From NCBI GenBank assembly GCA_029990175.1, contig JARKIP010000038.1, forward strand, positions 25,613,501 to 25,677,500: DNA of 64,000 nt, in the 5' to 3' direction. The notes beneath the pieces are model-generated. The model worked only from the letters and a program-made list of their open reading frames with translations, was not told the origin of the DNA and ran no database searches. Within the stretch, counting starts at the first letter, position 1. Every line of letters starts with the position of its first letter. Source of the stretch: Petunia secreta. Its lineage: Eukaryota; Streptophyta; Magnoliopsida; Solanales; Solanaceae. The translations under genes were made by a program, and so were the position numbers. Positions 1 through 12,835 of the stretch are shown piece after piece.

Positions 1-35
1 TATTAGTAAAAAGCAAAACGAGTTGAGAAATTGAC

Positions 36-2339
36 CTGATTTGAATCAATCAGCCCTTTGTATACTCTACCAAAACCTCCTTCTCCAAGAAGAAAATCAC
101 CTCGAAAATTTTTCGTCGCAGCCGCTAATTCACGAAATGTAAAAGTCTTGGCTGCAATTTGGTTGGAGTCTGCATCCTTAACAACTTCCTTTGAGTGTAC
201 TGAATTCTTTGCTTTCAACTTATCTGAAGACAAGAACATAAAATAAAAATAAAATGTGAAAAAAGCATGGCATTGGAATGAAGCAACTAGTGTTCAGAAA
301 TATCAAGGATATACAAGCAGGGGAAAAAGGATTAGATATTCTTTTACTGGTTCGACTTTGAGATGAGGGAGGTTGTTTGAAGTTTGAGCAATGGAGCTTC
401 AGCAACTGTACGAGGTTGTGTGAAGTTCACAATATGAAACTTCAGTAGCTGATGTTGTTTACAGTATAATTTTAACATAGCATACAGTATCAGAAACATC
501 AAGACTTGACAAGCTCACATATATAATGGCACCAATAATTTATCCCCCTTTTAACGGTAAAAGAAATACTAATTTGTCTCCCCTTTGTGAAACATCCATT
601 CAAAATTTTAATTATGACAATACGTGTTGTCAATTGATACAAAGATAACTAGCTCACTGAGACTATACTAAAAATAAAAGGTTAAAATGAAAAATACATA
701 TTGTAAAATGGAAAAGCTGCGATTGTTTGGACGTCAAAGTGAAATCATGTCATCTTACTCGAACAATATTGGCACAATGAACAAAAGCCTCATGTTAGTC
801 TCATTTTTTCCCTTTTCTTATTTTGTTTTGGAGAGGGTGGGGGGTTTGAGGGAGTGGTTGGAAGCTATCTTGCCTAGTGTGAAGAAGGGAGATTAGAACC
901 ATTGACCTTGAGGGTACCAAACTACTCCACCATTTTATCTCACTATCATGTTTTGAGATGAAGAAAAAATGGTAAACTTTTATCTCATTATCATGTTACG
1001 TAAACCTTCCTGCGCGTTCCTGGTTCCATAAGGCACTTGCTACAAAATGACAAAATATAGATGATATCATTTGCCGCTCCTCTACCATTTTCCACTTAAT
1101 TACCAAGCTTTGTTTGTGGCAAGTTCCGAACTTGTGACGTGTACCTAACCCACACATCACACGCTGAGCTCTTACCAAAGCCCTGGGGGCCATTTCCATA
1201 GTTAAGTCCTACCACGCAGCTAATTGAACCAAAATTTTACTCCCAAAACTCTAGAGTGGAATCATTTAAGTTGTTAGACAACACCTCACCCGTTGCAATT
1301 AATTCTTCCATGATTACAATGTACACTTTTCTGAATGACAGTAGTTTCTAGGCTAATCCATGTATACCTCGCTATCCCACTGGCTACCTATCTCTCAATA
1401 GTATGTCACTACTGGGTAACTCTACCCACCAAGGCCTAACCAGAAGTAAAGCAATGACCTTGATAACTTCTAAGAAATTACCTTACTTGTTAGCCTCTAC
1501 TAAGACTGATATCTGATCCCTCATGGTCTTCCTTCCAACTTCATACTCCAGGGTGCAACTACAATCTCGACTAAATTGCACTCAAGGGTCCTAATGGTTG
1601 ATGGAGTAGGTTAAGAACCATAAGGTCTTAGGTCCAAATCCCAGCAGAGGCAAAAACACTAGTGATTTCTTTCCATCCGTCAAAGACTTGTTGGACAGAG
1701 TTACCCTGTACGTATGCTGGTGAGAGGTCGCAGTAGCCCGTGGAATTAGTCGAGCTACTATGACGACTAATTTAACCAAAAGTAGAGCAGATCACGCGGA
1801 CTCTTCCCTAACATTATTACCACAACAATCAAGTCCAATAATAAGTCAATGTACCATCTTTTCAAGATCCAGGTCACCTAGACTACAAAAAATGGTAAAC
1901 AGCTAAATATTCAAGAATCATAAGTAAAAGTCCAAATCTAATCCAAAGACACAAACTTTAACAAAAATAAAACAACCCCATTTCACCACAATCAACTTAA
2001 AACACACAGAATTATACAAAGCTAAATAACCAAAAATCATAAGTAAAGCTCCAAATCTAATATAAAGAAACAAACTTAAACAAAATAAAACAACCCCATT
2101 TCACCAAAATCACTAATAAACACACAATTATACAAAGCTAAATATCCAAGAATCAGAAGTAAAACTCCAAATCTAATTAAAAGACACAAACTTTAGCAAA
2201 AATAAAACAACCCCATTTCATCAAATGAACAAACAATTAATTATATACAAGATTTTTGTAAATTACCAGAAGAATGCTGAACTGAATCAATGGAATTTTT
2301 CTTTCGTTTTGATGGTCCAGAACAAGGAAACCAACCCAT
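36..2339 (-). CDS. Receptor-like cytoplasmic kinase, PBS1/CDL1-like (RLCK-VII), N-terminal exons only
   Basis: The gene reads leftward and leaves the window, so only the N-terminus is present. Exon 1 is 2339-2267 (ATG at 2339; 24 codons plus one base) and begins MGWFPCSG, a Gly-2 myristoylation site with Cys-6 as a likely palmitoylation site, as in CDL1/PBL proteins. Its donor (GTAATT) joins an acceptor after TTCAG at 224; exon 2 is 223-36 and the phases match (G|AT gives Asp). Exon 2 holds the family motif KTFTFRELAAATKNF and the glycine-rich ATP loop LGEGGFGRVYKG, ending at SNQ|gtcaat. The family acts at the plasma membrane downstream of immune receptor kinases. The lysine, catalytic loop and activation segment lie outside the window, so kinase competence cannot be judged. 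The intron is about 2.04 kb and carries SINEs. I chose this start because it gives the family N-terminus and a phase-correct splice. Confidence 0.85.
1012..1200 (-). repeat. tRNA-derived SINE copy in the kinase intron
   Basis: Read on the minus strand, this begins 'GCCCCCAGGGCTTTGGTAAG', continues through 'GTGTGGGTTAGG', and has a B-box-like 'AGTTCGGAACTTG'. This matches my memory of a common Solanaceae SINE. It lies inside the 2-kb kinase intron in sense with the host gene. Ends and target duplication were not resolved. Confidence 0.55.
1593..1765 (+). repeat. tRNA-derived SINE copy in the kinase intron
   Basis: The head 'AACCATAAGGTCTTAGG' followed by 'GTCCAAATCCCAGCAG' is the B-box region of a Solanaceae tRNA-derived SINE. 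The body ('GATTTCTTTCCATCCGTC', 'GGACAGAGTTACC') and the tail 'GTGGAATTAGTCGAG' match the same family remnants at 18145-18345 and 60880-61030. It is antisense to the kinase gene. Confidence 0.65.
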
Positions 2340-2474
2340 TTTTTTCAAAGTTTAATTCTTTTTCTCCTTTTAGAGGAGTAATAATGGAGAGTGGCAATAC
2401 TTTGAGAAAAGGGAAGTTTCTACTACAGCTGACTATAGTTGTCTTTAGAAAAAGTGAACAAGGAGATTAACCTT

Positions 2475-2495
2475 TGTGTGTGTGTGTGTGTGTGT
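2475..2495. repeat. (TG)n microsatellite
   Basis: About ten TG units, 136 bp upstream of the kinase ATG, inside its likely 5' UTR or promoter. Confidence 0.9.
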
Positions 2496-2499
2496 TTCT

Positions 2500-3719
2500 T
2501 TTTACTGTTTTTGTCATTTAATTATTGTCTGAAAACCAGTAACTTTTGTCTTAATGACTAATGAGTGATGACTTCCCTCTTAATAGTTGATTGACATGGT
2601 CAAATGTCAATTTACACAAAACCTCTTTTTCTTTTCTTTTTTTAAATGTTTTCAAAGGTTTTTTTTTTTTTCTTCTTCTTCTTCTTTTGCATTATTATTT
2701 GCTACCCAACAAGATATTATATCGTCGTTATTTTAATCTAAAATACAATCACATTAAAATTCTGTACAAGTTTGATCGCGCTTTAAGTATTTTAAGTTTT
2801 ATATAAATTCCATCGACATTAAATTTGGTCGCGCTCTAAGTATTTTAAGTTTTATATAAGTTCCATCGATATTCAAATGTACTCTATTACTATGTCTTTT
2901 TGACAATTCGATCTTGGGATTAAAAAACTTAGTAATAATGTTAAGGACATATTTTTAGCAAAATTGAGTAACTTTTATTTGAGTCAAGTTTTCATTATGA
3001 AAAAATGTATAATCAGATTGAGGTGATATATTACATCTCAAAATCAAAAGGGATGTGCATGTGAAGACAAATTTAGAGGAAATTTTCTAAGTTTTCTTTT
3101 TTATTTATTTAACACGGTTAAGTGCCAAATTTTTTTAAAATAATAATTTTACTCTCAAGTATATTTGAGGACGTTCAGAAATTCCAAACCATGGTAAGTG
3201 TTACTTCTCTATTTCTTTTTCTACTTCCTCTGTGCGAGCTCCTAAGATATAGTTAGTGGCAGAGCTACAAATTTGGATACGAATATGGTCAAATTCAATA
3301 ATTTTGGTCTAGATTTTATTTTTGTTTTGAAAATATTATTTGATAAGCGTAAATTAATAATTTAGAATCCAATAGCTTTAAAAACCTAGAATCTCTGACA
3401 CATAGACTTCAAATTCATAATCCCCTATGACCATATAATCATATATCATTCGAGAAGTCATACAATTAATAATGAAGCAGTTGTTAAAAAACTTAAATTA
3501 AAACTAGCTTTTTATAGTTCAATTACTTTATGTTATACACAAATCCTGTTTATTGAAACATTTTTCCACATTCGCTTTTTTTTATTTTTTTTAGTCAAGT
3601 GGTAGACTACCATTTATGTTTACATATATTATTTGTATAAATAAGTTTATGCACCGTACAGACGACTTAAATGATATCTACATATAAAGCCTACTAAAAA
3701 AATGGGACTCATAATTCAT

Positions 3720-3757
<38 letters not shown>

Positions 3758-3960
3758 CAAATTTTCTTTTACAACAAGTAAATATGATTTAATATAAAAA
3801 GAAAACTTTACACAAAGATGTACATGAAATTCAAGCTATTAAAATGGTTTTGTAATGGTGGTGGTTTAATTCAAATAATACAAGTGTGATATTGTGATAT
3901 AATTCAATGCTAGTGACAGGAATATTGATCAGAGAATAAAAGATTCGTTGGAATATACTT
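2500..3960. other. AT-rich intergenic DNA, no gene seen
   Basis: Upstream flank of the kinase gene. It is strongly AT-rich, with a poly-A run of about 32 bases at 3725-3756 and two near-identical phrases ('GCGCTTTAAGTATTTTAAG' near 2778 and a similar copy near 2832), a local duplication of about 55 bp. No coding exon, RNA gene or clear element end was found. Confidence 0.5.
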
Positions 3961-4480
3961 GATATCTTTTCGAGGGAGTAGAATTTTGCAACTCAGAAAT
4001 TCAAAAAATTTCACCACACGTCCTAAAAATGACTAGTACTGTCTTTTGGTCCGTAAATAAGATTATCTTAGCAAAATGACATCCGTTTCATCTGTAGGCA
4101 GCACTTTAATTATCAATCGACAAGTACGGCATCTTAGGAAGAGATCAAAGGGCAAGTATTGCATGCGAGAATGTGGGAAGATATTGAAGGGGCAAGCACT
4201 GCACACGCAGCACTTCAAGTTATTTGGGAAAATGTGAGAAGAGATATAAGGAAAAGTGTTGCCGATGCAAGAGGGGTTAAAGACAAGTGCTTCCTCTTAG
4301 CCAGTACTTACGATAAAGGGAGGGTAGGATACAGACATCATCATTAGCTTTCATGTGGGTATTTTCGTCTAAAATTTATTTATTAAACTTAATGGAGACC
4401 ATTTTTACTAAACCACTGTTATGGGGGTTAAAAAGACAATCACTGTCTATGGTGTCATTGTTTTGCAATTCTCCCTTTTC
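3961..4480 (+). repeat. Unclassified dispersed repeat, copy A
   Basis: Shares long stretches with copies at 54301-54790 and 55540-56040, for example 'CACTTCAAGTTATTTGGGA', 'TGCTTCCTCTTAGCC', 'CTAAACCACTGTTATG' and 'TGGTGTCATTGTTTTG'. The short reading frame inside shows no domain I recognise. It abuts the left end of the foldback element. The class is unknown; it could be a fragment of a non-autonomous retroelement. Confidence 0.55.
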
Positions 4481-4490
4481 GTTCATTTTT

Positions 4491-6729
4491 GAAATTTTTA
4501 CAGAAAAGTACAATTTCTAAAAGTTATTTACAAAACATAATAATATTTTAGTAAAATTATCCAATATAGAGGAAAGGAAAAGTTAATTACAAAACATAGC
4601 AAAATGTAGCATAACATAGCAAAACCTTACATTCTTCTTCCCATTTCCCCCAATTTTGCTTTTCCTCCTCACATCCCCAATCATCTCGTATCTCGTTGTA
4701 TCTCGATGATTCTCAACTACCAACCATTTGTATCTTGTTGTATCTCAACTACCAGCCACCTCGTATCTCACTGTATCTCGTTGTATCTCAGCTTACACCA
4801 GAAACCAACCACCTCACCTCTTATTGTATCTCGTTGTATCTCAGCTTAGACCAGAAACCAACCACCTCATATCTCGTTGTATTTGCGTTGTTTCAGACTG
4901 TTTCAACGTTGTTTCAGACTGTTTCCGCACTGTTTCAGACTTTTTCAGGTAGATAACAATCAACACCATCGCCGATGCATCGCAGCGGCCAAAATAGCCA
5001 TCAAACCTCATGTCCCTGACTGCCTCGCAGCTTCACGCCACCATAGCTGCCTTCTCATAGCCGTAACAACATCACAGCTCCGTCACCATCGCACACAAAC
5101 ACCCACGCTGCAACAAAACACCGCCACCACAACACCTTCTCAATCGACGCCCAATCCCCCATATCATCATCGTCACAGCTCTTTCAAACCCAAAGCCACC
5201 GTCTTTACCACTCTTCAAACTAAAACGACTCCATCTAGGATCATTCAGCTAGAAGACGACAAAAAAAGTGACATGGAGCTAGAATATCGGCATAAGAAAC
5301 TGTTAGTTGGCTTGAAATAAAGGGAGTTAATTTTGCCTAATAGAGTCCATGAGGTGAAAGAGGAGAGTGAGAGAAACCTGGACATGTAAAATTTAACCGA
5401 ACCTTTGACCTCCGATCTACAAGAAATGGTTGAGAATTTGGGAAATCCGAGGGTAGATCGAGGTAAAGGGGCTTAAGACACGTCGAGAGGTGTATTTAGT
5501 TGTTTTGGAAATAGTGGTCAAAGCTCCACGGTGCCGCCGGCAGTAGAGGTTTCCAGTGCAGAGTATAAAATTTGGCATAATTTCTTTAGTTTCTGGACTC
5601 AAATGGTGTAAATGAGAAAAAATAAAAGGGAAAAAGAGTGCTTGGAAAATAATGTTATGTGTTGTAATTTTTATAATATTGATTTTTTGCACAAAGATAC
5701 AAACTTATATTCCTATATTACGAAAAATAACAATATTATACAAATTACAAAACATAACAATATTTTTCTTATCACCCCTTTTTCCTTCCATTTTTTCTCA
5801 TTTACACCGTTTGAGTCCACAAACTAAATGAACTATGCCAAATTTTATACTCTGCACCGAAAGCCTCCACTGTCGACGGACCGCTGAGTTCCAGCCACCA
5901 TTTTCCACAACTAAATACACCTCTCGACGCGTCTCAAGCCCCTCTACCTTGATTAACCACAGATTTCCCAAATTCTCAACCATTTTATGTAGATCGGAGG
6001 TCAAAGGTTCGGTTAAAAGCTTTTTCGGCGACTCCTTTGTTTTCTGCGGTGAAATTTTACATGTCCAAGTTTCTCTCACTCTCCTTTTTCACCTCATGGA
6101 CTCCATTAGGCAAAATCAGCTCCATCCGTTTCAAGCCGACTAATAATCAAACGTTTGATGGTTGTTTTGGCTGTTGCGATGCTGCAGCTATGGTGTTGAT
6201 GGTTATCTAGCTGAAACAGTCTGAAACAGCACTGAAACAGTCTGTAACAGCGCTGCAATAGACTGTGACATTGCAAATACAGTTAGATACGAAGCAAAAA
6301 TAGTGCAGATACAGCGTGATACATCGAGATACAAGGTGATTGGTTTCTAGTCTAAGCTGAGATACATCAAGATACAACGAGCTCGAGGTGATTGGTTTCT
6401 AATGTAAGCTAAGATACAACGAGATACAGAGAGACAACGAGAAACGGGGTGGCTGGTAGTTGAGATACAACAAGATACAATGAGATACGAGGTAGTTGGT
6501 AGTTAGAGAAACATCGAGATACAACGAGATACGAGGTGGCTGGAGATATGAGGAGGAAAAATGAAATTGGGGAAAATGTGAAGAAGAATGTAAGGTTTTT
6601 CTATGTTATGCTGCATTTTGCTATGTTTTGTAATTAATTTTTTATTTCCTCTATATCGAGTAATTTTGCTAAAATATTGCTGTGTTTCGCAAATAACTTC
6701 TAAAAATTGTACTTTTCTGTAAAAGTTCC
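4491..6729. mobile_element. Foldback Mutator-like element: nearly whole element is an inverted repeat
   Basis: The left end 'TTTTTACAGAAAAGTACAA' matches the reverse complement of the right end ('CTTTTACAGAAAAGTACAA'). The match continues inward through a tract of 'GTATCTCGTTGTATCTC' repeats, then 'GTTTCAGACTGTTTC' repeats, to about 5010 on the left and 6140 on the right. A left-arm segment of about 300 bp (5010-5305) is unpaired. Pairing resumes at 5305 against 6140 and continues to a turn near 5690-5725. The total paired arm is about 0.9 kb. The outermost bases resemble the ends of the elements at 52661, 28412 and 8124. I could not define a clean 9-bp target duplication (flanks TTCATTTTT and TTTTTAATA differ). 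Short reading frames in the arms show no transposase. Confidence 0.8.
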
Positions 6730-6739
6730 TTTTTAATAT

Positions 6740-8114
6740 AGGATTATTTTGCAGCTGCCTTTGTTTAGCTTCTTTTTTTTTTTTTTTTTTTTGGTCGTTC
6801 TGAGCTCATTGATTTACCCACATGAAAACATAATCAAATATCACAAAGAGTAGATGACTATAACTTGCCAGTAGAATTTCATTTCTTGAAATCGTTAGTA
6901 ATGTCTAGATTATTAGAGATCTAAAAAACTCTAGAAATTGATATTCAAAAAAAAAAAAAAATGGAGCACCACGACATCCCACCCACCCTCTACAACGAAG
7001 AAATAAATATTACTATAATTTTCTTGGATATATTCTATTGAGCAATAAATATGAAGTTGCGCTACTGCTTTGCCATTTGCCAGCATATACATTAATTAGT
7101 GCTTTGCAACTAAGTTATTACATGGTATGTACGGAGAGATATACGACACATCCCTAGAATTTCAGAACCTTAGATCTCATTTTAAGATACTGAATATTAG
7201 TATATCAAAATTCAAATGCAATGTACTACGAAATAAATTAAGTACTCCAATATTATTTTAGTTTTTCCTTTTTCAAAATATAAATAATATTTACTAAACT
7301 GATACACCATAGACATCTGCATATGCCTAACTTGTGCCCAAATAAATTGATCCCTATGCTAAAGCAAGACTAGAAATTATTTTATGAGAGAATTCGCATC
7401 AATGTCTGACTTTTCCTGTCTTGATTCTTTTCTTTTTCTTTACTGTGCCTTCTCTCTTTTATTTTGTATTTAGTTGTCCAGAATCAGAAAACACCAGCAT
7501 CGTCAAATGAAATTTTAAAGTTGGCCTTTTATTCACTAATTCTTAATTTTTTTTAATTATTTCTTAAACTTCATGTTGTTCAACACCTGTCCTATAACCT
7601 ATAACCTATGATAAAACGGAGTGATTAGTAGCTTGTGGAAATGGTCATAGCTCTCTAGGTGAGCATCAAGCACATGGAGCCCAAAATCACATAATAGGCT
7701 AGTAGGTCAAATCACAAGCAATTTACGTAAATGGTTGCGCTTGTTTACATTATTGGGACCAACTATTTATAATACAAAAAATACAATGAGTTTGGTGCAA
7801 CAGGGGGTTGTGTAGGGATAAAGAGCATAACAAACATGATACAGAACATAATAAAGTAATTAATCTGAAAGATATCCGAGTAGGGAAGGACTTACCCAGC
7901 TTAATTATAGTTAATCATGATTACTGTCACGCAGAGACAGATTTAAAATTTTAATTAAGAGTTCCGAGACTACAACCATTTTTTATTGGGTTCTACATGA
8001 GTTATATATACATAACAAGGGGATTTTTTAACACAAATATAGAATCTGGACCCAAGTTACCAAATTCTGCCGCTATGTTGTAATGATAGTAAATTCTCCC
8101 CTGCTTTCACAAGA
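6740..8114. other. Intergenic, no gene seen
   Basis: AT-rich single-copy-looking DNA with a poly-T run at about 6772-6792 and a poly-A run at about 6948-6960. No exon, RNA gene or repeat end was identified. Confidence 0.45.
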
Positions 8115-9221
8115 ATAATTTATGGGAAATTTTCAAAAATAGGTAGCCTACTACCCAAAATTACAAATAAGAGGCCATATTTTTTTTTCATGCAGTATCC
8201 ACCCCTAAAATTACAAATTTTAACACTCTTTCATAAAAAAAGTAAAAATTCATAAAAAAACACCCTAACAACCAAATCTCCTCCTCCCCAGCCACTAAGT
8301 CGCCTGCAGACACCCTCTCCCGTCAGTGGTGTCGTTACTTTTTTGTATTTTACTGAATTTATGTTGTTTATTACGTTTAAATCATTGCTTTGGACAAGTT
8401 TATACACACAAATCTCCCCCCAAAAATTAAATTATACATGAATATACATAGATAAATGCGTAGCAATGAGAGAAATACAAAACTATACACAAAAAAAAGT
8501 AAAAATTCTGACACGACCCGAAATCCGGTTAGGTCGTGCGGGCACCCGACATCCTCCCCTAGACCCGTCGGGCGAACCCTTACCAATTAAATAAGGAAAA
8601 TAAATATAACAATTCATAGATAAGGACAACACTTAAAACAAAACACAGACATACTGATACCTCTAAGCTGTACAAAAGAAATTACAGTTGACTACCCAAC
8701 ATACTAGGTTTAGGGTTATCCAGACTAGACATCTAAGAGTACAGAAGAAGACAAATACCTCCTGAAGAGAGCAATATGCAACTGAAATAATGAACATAAA
8801 ACTGGTGGCCATCCGGAATAAAAGCAGGCTCACCCTGACAGTTGAAGTCGTCTTCGCTCCATCACAACGTGACGAATTCAATCCTGGAGCGAACCGGCCG
8901 AAACGAAATAGATAGACAAAAACAAACAACAAACAAGGGTGAGTCAAAAGGACTCAATAAGTGGGGCAGACTAGCCACCTCAAAGAATAGGATAGCTAGC
9001 CAGGGAGAAAAGAAACAGATAAACAAAATTCCTCTTATTTGAATTATGAAAAGCAGACCTTGATAATAACTAGAAACACGTATGGAATCACAAACTCATT
9101 AAAACCAGGAACGTAAGATAGCCAGAACATATAGGTATCCCGAACATATCAACAATCAGAGATACATCCTGTTGCGGCGTGCAACCCGATCCATATACTC
9201 ATACTAAGGGTGGCTAACGGT

Positions 9222-9385
9222 CCGGTTTTGACCGGACCGGACCGGAACCGGGCCGGAAACCGGCTCGGACCGGTCCGGACCGGTTGAAACCGGACCGTTG
9301 GCCACTAACGGCCCCCGATCCCGGTACCGAACCGGTGGGTCGAAAAAAAACCGGTAGGACCGGATAAAATTGGGACCGGACCGGT
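9222..9385. repeat. Left subterminal ACCGG/CCGGT repeat array of the hAT element
   Basis: The pentamer ACCGG and its complement occur many times in both orientations directly inside the left terminal repeat. Ac-like transposases bind clustered short subterminal motifs, so these are likely binding sites. The array is followed by a conserved leader with 'GCCGTTG..CAACGGC' inverted pairs. Confidence 0.7.
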
Positions 9386-9924
9386 CAAAAAAAAAAAAAG
9401 AAAAAAAAAGAAAAATCTGCCCGTTTCTAGCCGTTGGGCAACGGCTATTTTGACCTCCTAGCCGTTGTCCAACGGCCAAATACACCCCATAACCACCCCT
9501 AACTATTTTTTTTCTATAAATACCCCATTATTTCATCATATTTTTCACACAAATCTTCCAATTCTCTCTAATTCTCTCAAATTTTCTACAATATTGCTAT
9601 TGTTCTACTTTGGCTATTTGTTAAAAATTTATAATTTGGCTACTTTATCAAGTTCTATTTGGAGTTTCTATCAAAGTTATATTGTGCTACTTGGTGAAGT
9701 TTATAAATATCAAGTATTGGGTTAATTGGAGGCGTTACGTGGTTGAAAATATCAATTTGGCTATTTTTGCAATTTTTCGATTATCAAGTATTCAACTAAT
9801 TAATTGAAGTGGAGGCTCAAGTTTCAACTTCACCTCAATTATACGGTTATATTTGGTTGGTCGTTCCTACTTCTACTCTTTCATTATTTTTTTGTCATAT
9901 ATATTTATTTTATTTGCTATTATT

Positions 9925-12352
9925 ATGTCTCAACGAGGTTCAATTGGAACTAGTAGTGGGGGGCGGGCACGTGGTCGTAGGGGAAATAGGGGTAAAGAAA
10001 TTGCTGGTAGTTCTAGTCGGAATACCCACCACATAGATGATTCTCAACATTATCATAATATTAGCGCTGATAATATACTTGATCACGAAATGTTAGAAAC
10101 ACGATATGGGAATCAAAGCGGGGGTAATTTAGAAGAAACACCTGAATTTCAAGCTAGTCCACCCGAAGTTCAGTCAGACTTGCCTCCTGAACCTCCTACT
10201 AGAAGTAGAATATCGGCTAAACGTAAGGATAGATCTGATGTGTGGGATTTTGCATCAAAAGAATGTTGAAGCGCAGACGGCCTCCTGCGGGCTTTGTGAT
10301 AAGGTGTGGGTTTTTAGAACTGGGGGTAATGAGGGTGGGACGGGTAAACTTAGGAAGCACTTACAAAATAAACATCCTAAAGAATGGACAACGCGGGCGG
10401 GTGGTATATATTTAGGGACCGAACATGGGGGAGTAGCGCATGATTCTTCTTCGGGTATCCAAGCAAGAATTAACCATTTAACAGGAGGGCTTCTTACTTA
10501 TGATAAACAAAAGGATAGGGAAGAAATTGCTAAACTAGTTGCCCTCGAGGGTTTACCTTATAGTTTTCCTTCTTCTACTGGTTTTGTTCGTTATGTTCAG
10601 GCTGTATATAATCCCTCTTTTAGAGGTTTTCCAAGAACTACTGTTAAAAATGATATTATTAAATTTAAGAACGAATATCAGGATTATTTGCGATATATGT
10701 TTGATAACTTTGACACTAGAGCATGTCTTACTACGGATATGGGTCGTTCTACTAATGGATGTGATTATATTACTGTGACTTGTCATTGGATAGATCCTGA
10801 TTGGGTTTTTCAAAAACGTATTATTGCTTATAAAATTGTTGATGAACCACACACGGGAAATTATATTTGTAACAAAGTTTCTTCAATTTGTCGTACGTAC
10901 TGTTTGTCTAACAAAGTTTTTAGTATTACGGTAGATAATGCTACAAACAACACAGACGCACTTAGGAACTTGATACCTATTTTGAACCCTCCTTTTCCTG
11001 AATTTTTTCATGTTAGGTGTGCATGTCATATTTACAACTTAGTAGTCAGAGATGGTCTTGTCTTGTTTAACGACATTATCAAAAAGGTGCAGATAGCTAT
11101 TACTTATATTTTTAGAAATAAAAACCAAGAAAGAAGACGAGAATGGGAAAGAAAATGTGTAGAATTAGAAATGCCAGTTAGGAGAGTCCCAAAGGAAGTT
11201 TGTACTAGGTGGAACACTTTATATGAGGCATTGAATGTTGCTTATGAATATAGACTGCCTATTTCTCAAATGTATAATAAACATTTTATGGAAATCTATC
11301 ACCTTAAAGATGAGGATTGGCAAGTTGTTCAACATCTTCTTCAGTTTTTACATAAATTTTATCAAGCTACTTTAGAATTTTCCGGTCAATATTATCCAAC
11401 TACTCCTACCATGTTATATTATATAGCTGGAATATCGGAATTATTGAAAATGTATAAACAATATGCAGTTTACTTACCGGCTGTACGGTTAATGATTGAA
11501 AAGTTTAGAAAATATTTTTTTCCAATTCCTCCTCTTTTTTACATTGCTTCTGTGTTGCATCCTGCTTTTAAAATTAAGTTAACTGAACGACTTGTTAGAG
11601 AAGTATATGCAAATTTAGAAATTACTCCGGATGAAATTGCTACTAATGGGTATCCAAGTGTAGACGAGGCTGTTGCTAAAGTTTATGCAGATACCGTGGC
11701 TGTTTTTGCAAAGTATAGAGCTTGGGCAGACACTGCAGAGCCAACGGAACCAATACTATCCACCGGGCAAAGTTCTTCACAGGCAGGAGCAGTAATGCGC
11801 ACTTTTGGGGGACTTGACGAAAAGTTGCTTTCAGAACAGGACGAGTACGGAGAGGAATACAGCGAGTTCCAAGTGTATTTAATTCAATATCCAAAGAAAC
11901 TTAACAACTTTGGAACTGCGAATTTGTTGGATTATTGGAAGAATCAAGAATCGCAATTTCCAATTCTTGCAAAAATGGCCCGGGATATATTAACAATTCA
12001 AGCTTCATCAGTTGCATCGGAAAGCGCTTTCAGCCAAGGAAGATTTCAAATTGGAGATCACAGATATTCGTTGAGAGAGGAGGCAATGGAGACAGGAGTT
12101 TTATTCAGGGATTGGATAAGAGCAGAGCGAAGAAACTTTGGTCTACCAGAACTTACTAAGGAAAGGGGCAGAGCATATATCGATCAAATTTTGAGCGACG
12201 GAACAAGTGAAGGGAGTCAAACCGGCAATGAAGAAGAAGAAGAAGACGAAGAACCAGAAGGAGATGATGAACAAGATCAACAACGGCCTGTTCCAAAAGA
12301 AAAGCCTACAAGTGTCCTCAAGAAACTAGCTAATATGTTTAAAAGAATGTAA
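9925..12352 (+). pseudogene. hAT transposase (RICESLEEPER/Ac-like), one-base frameshift
   Basis: Starts at ATG 9925 (MSQRGSIG) with a Gly/Arg-rich N-terminus, then a BED zinc finger (SCGLCDKVW ... KLRKHLQNKH, Cys2-His2 spacing). The N-terminal frame ends at TGA 10267-10269, while the rest is open from about 10262 to 12352, so one extra base near 10264 breaks the finger's start. The remaining 690 or so codons are open. They show the RNase-H-like core: LTTDMGRSTNG and ITVDNATNNT carry the first two acidic residues, RCACHIYNLVV is the conserved CxxH block, and the C-terminal hATC dimerisation block is present (LLDYWKNQ ... IQASSVASESAFS). An acidic Glu/Asp tail ends the protein. Length without the extra base would be about 808 residues, full for the family. 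A sequencing slip or very recent inactivation are both possible. Confidence 0.85.
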
Positions 12353-12835
12353 TATTCTAAATAAGAATTTTGAATTTACAAGTTTTTGTTTAGATGTAAT
12401 TTGCACTTCTTATATCTTAAACAATTCAATAAAATTGCTCCAAGTCTTGGAATTCAATCACAACTATTGTCTTCATACTATTTATTTTTAATTTATAGTT
12501 TGCGCAAAAAATACTACAATTAATTACTAGTTTGTAAATTAGTTCAAATATTGAATTTTGAACTTAAAGAATTAATTCAAAAATTTGAATTTACTAAAAT
12601 TAATTCAAAGTTTTAAACTTTGAATATTGAACATAACAAATTAATTCAAAACTACAAGTTCAAATTATAAAAAATACTACAAGTTTTTTTATTCTAAGTT
12701 TAAACTTTAATATATACAAGTAAAAACTAAATAATATTTTGTTGTAATATTTTTCAAAGTTTCCATCACTTTAGATAAAACTCAATGGAAAAACAAAACA
12801 AAACAAAAAAAAAAAAAAAACTTATTTGGGCCGAA

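Noticed and set aside
4877..5320. 147-codon open frame in the foldback element
   Set aside because: Low-complexity His/Thr/Pro translation without domain; it is read through repeat words of the inverted arm.
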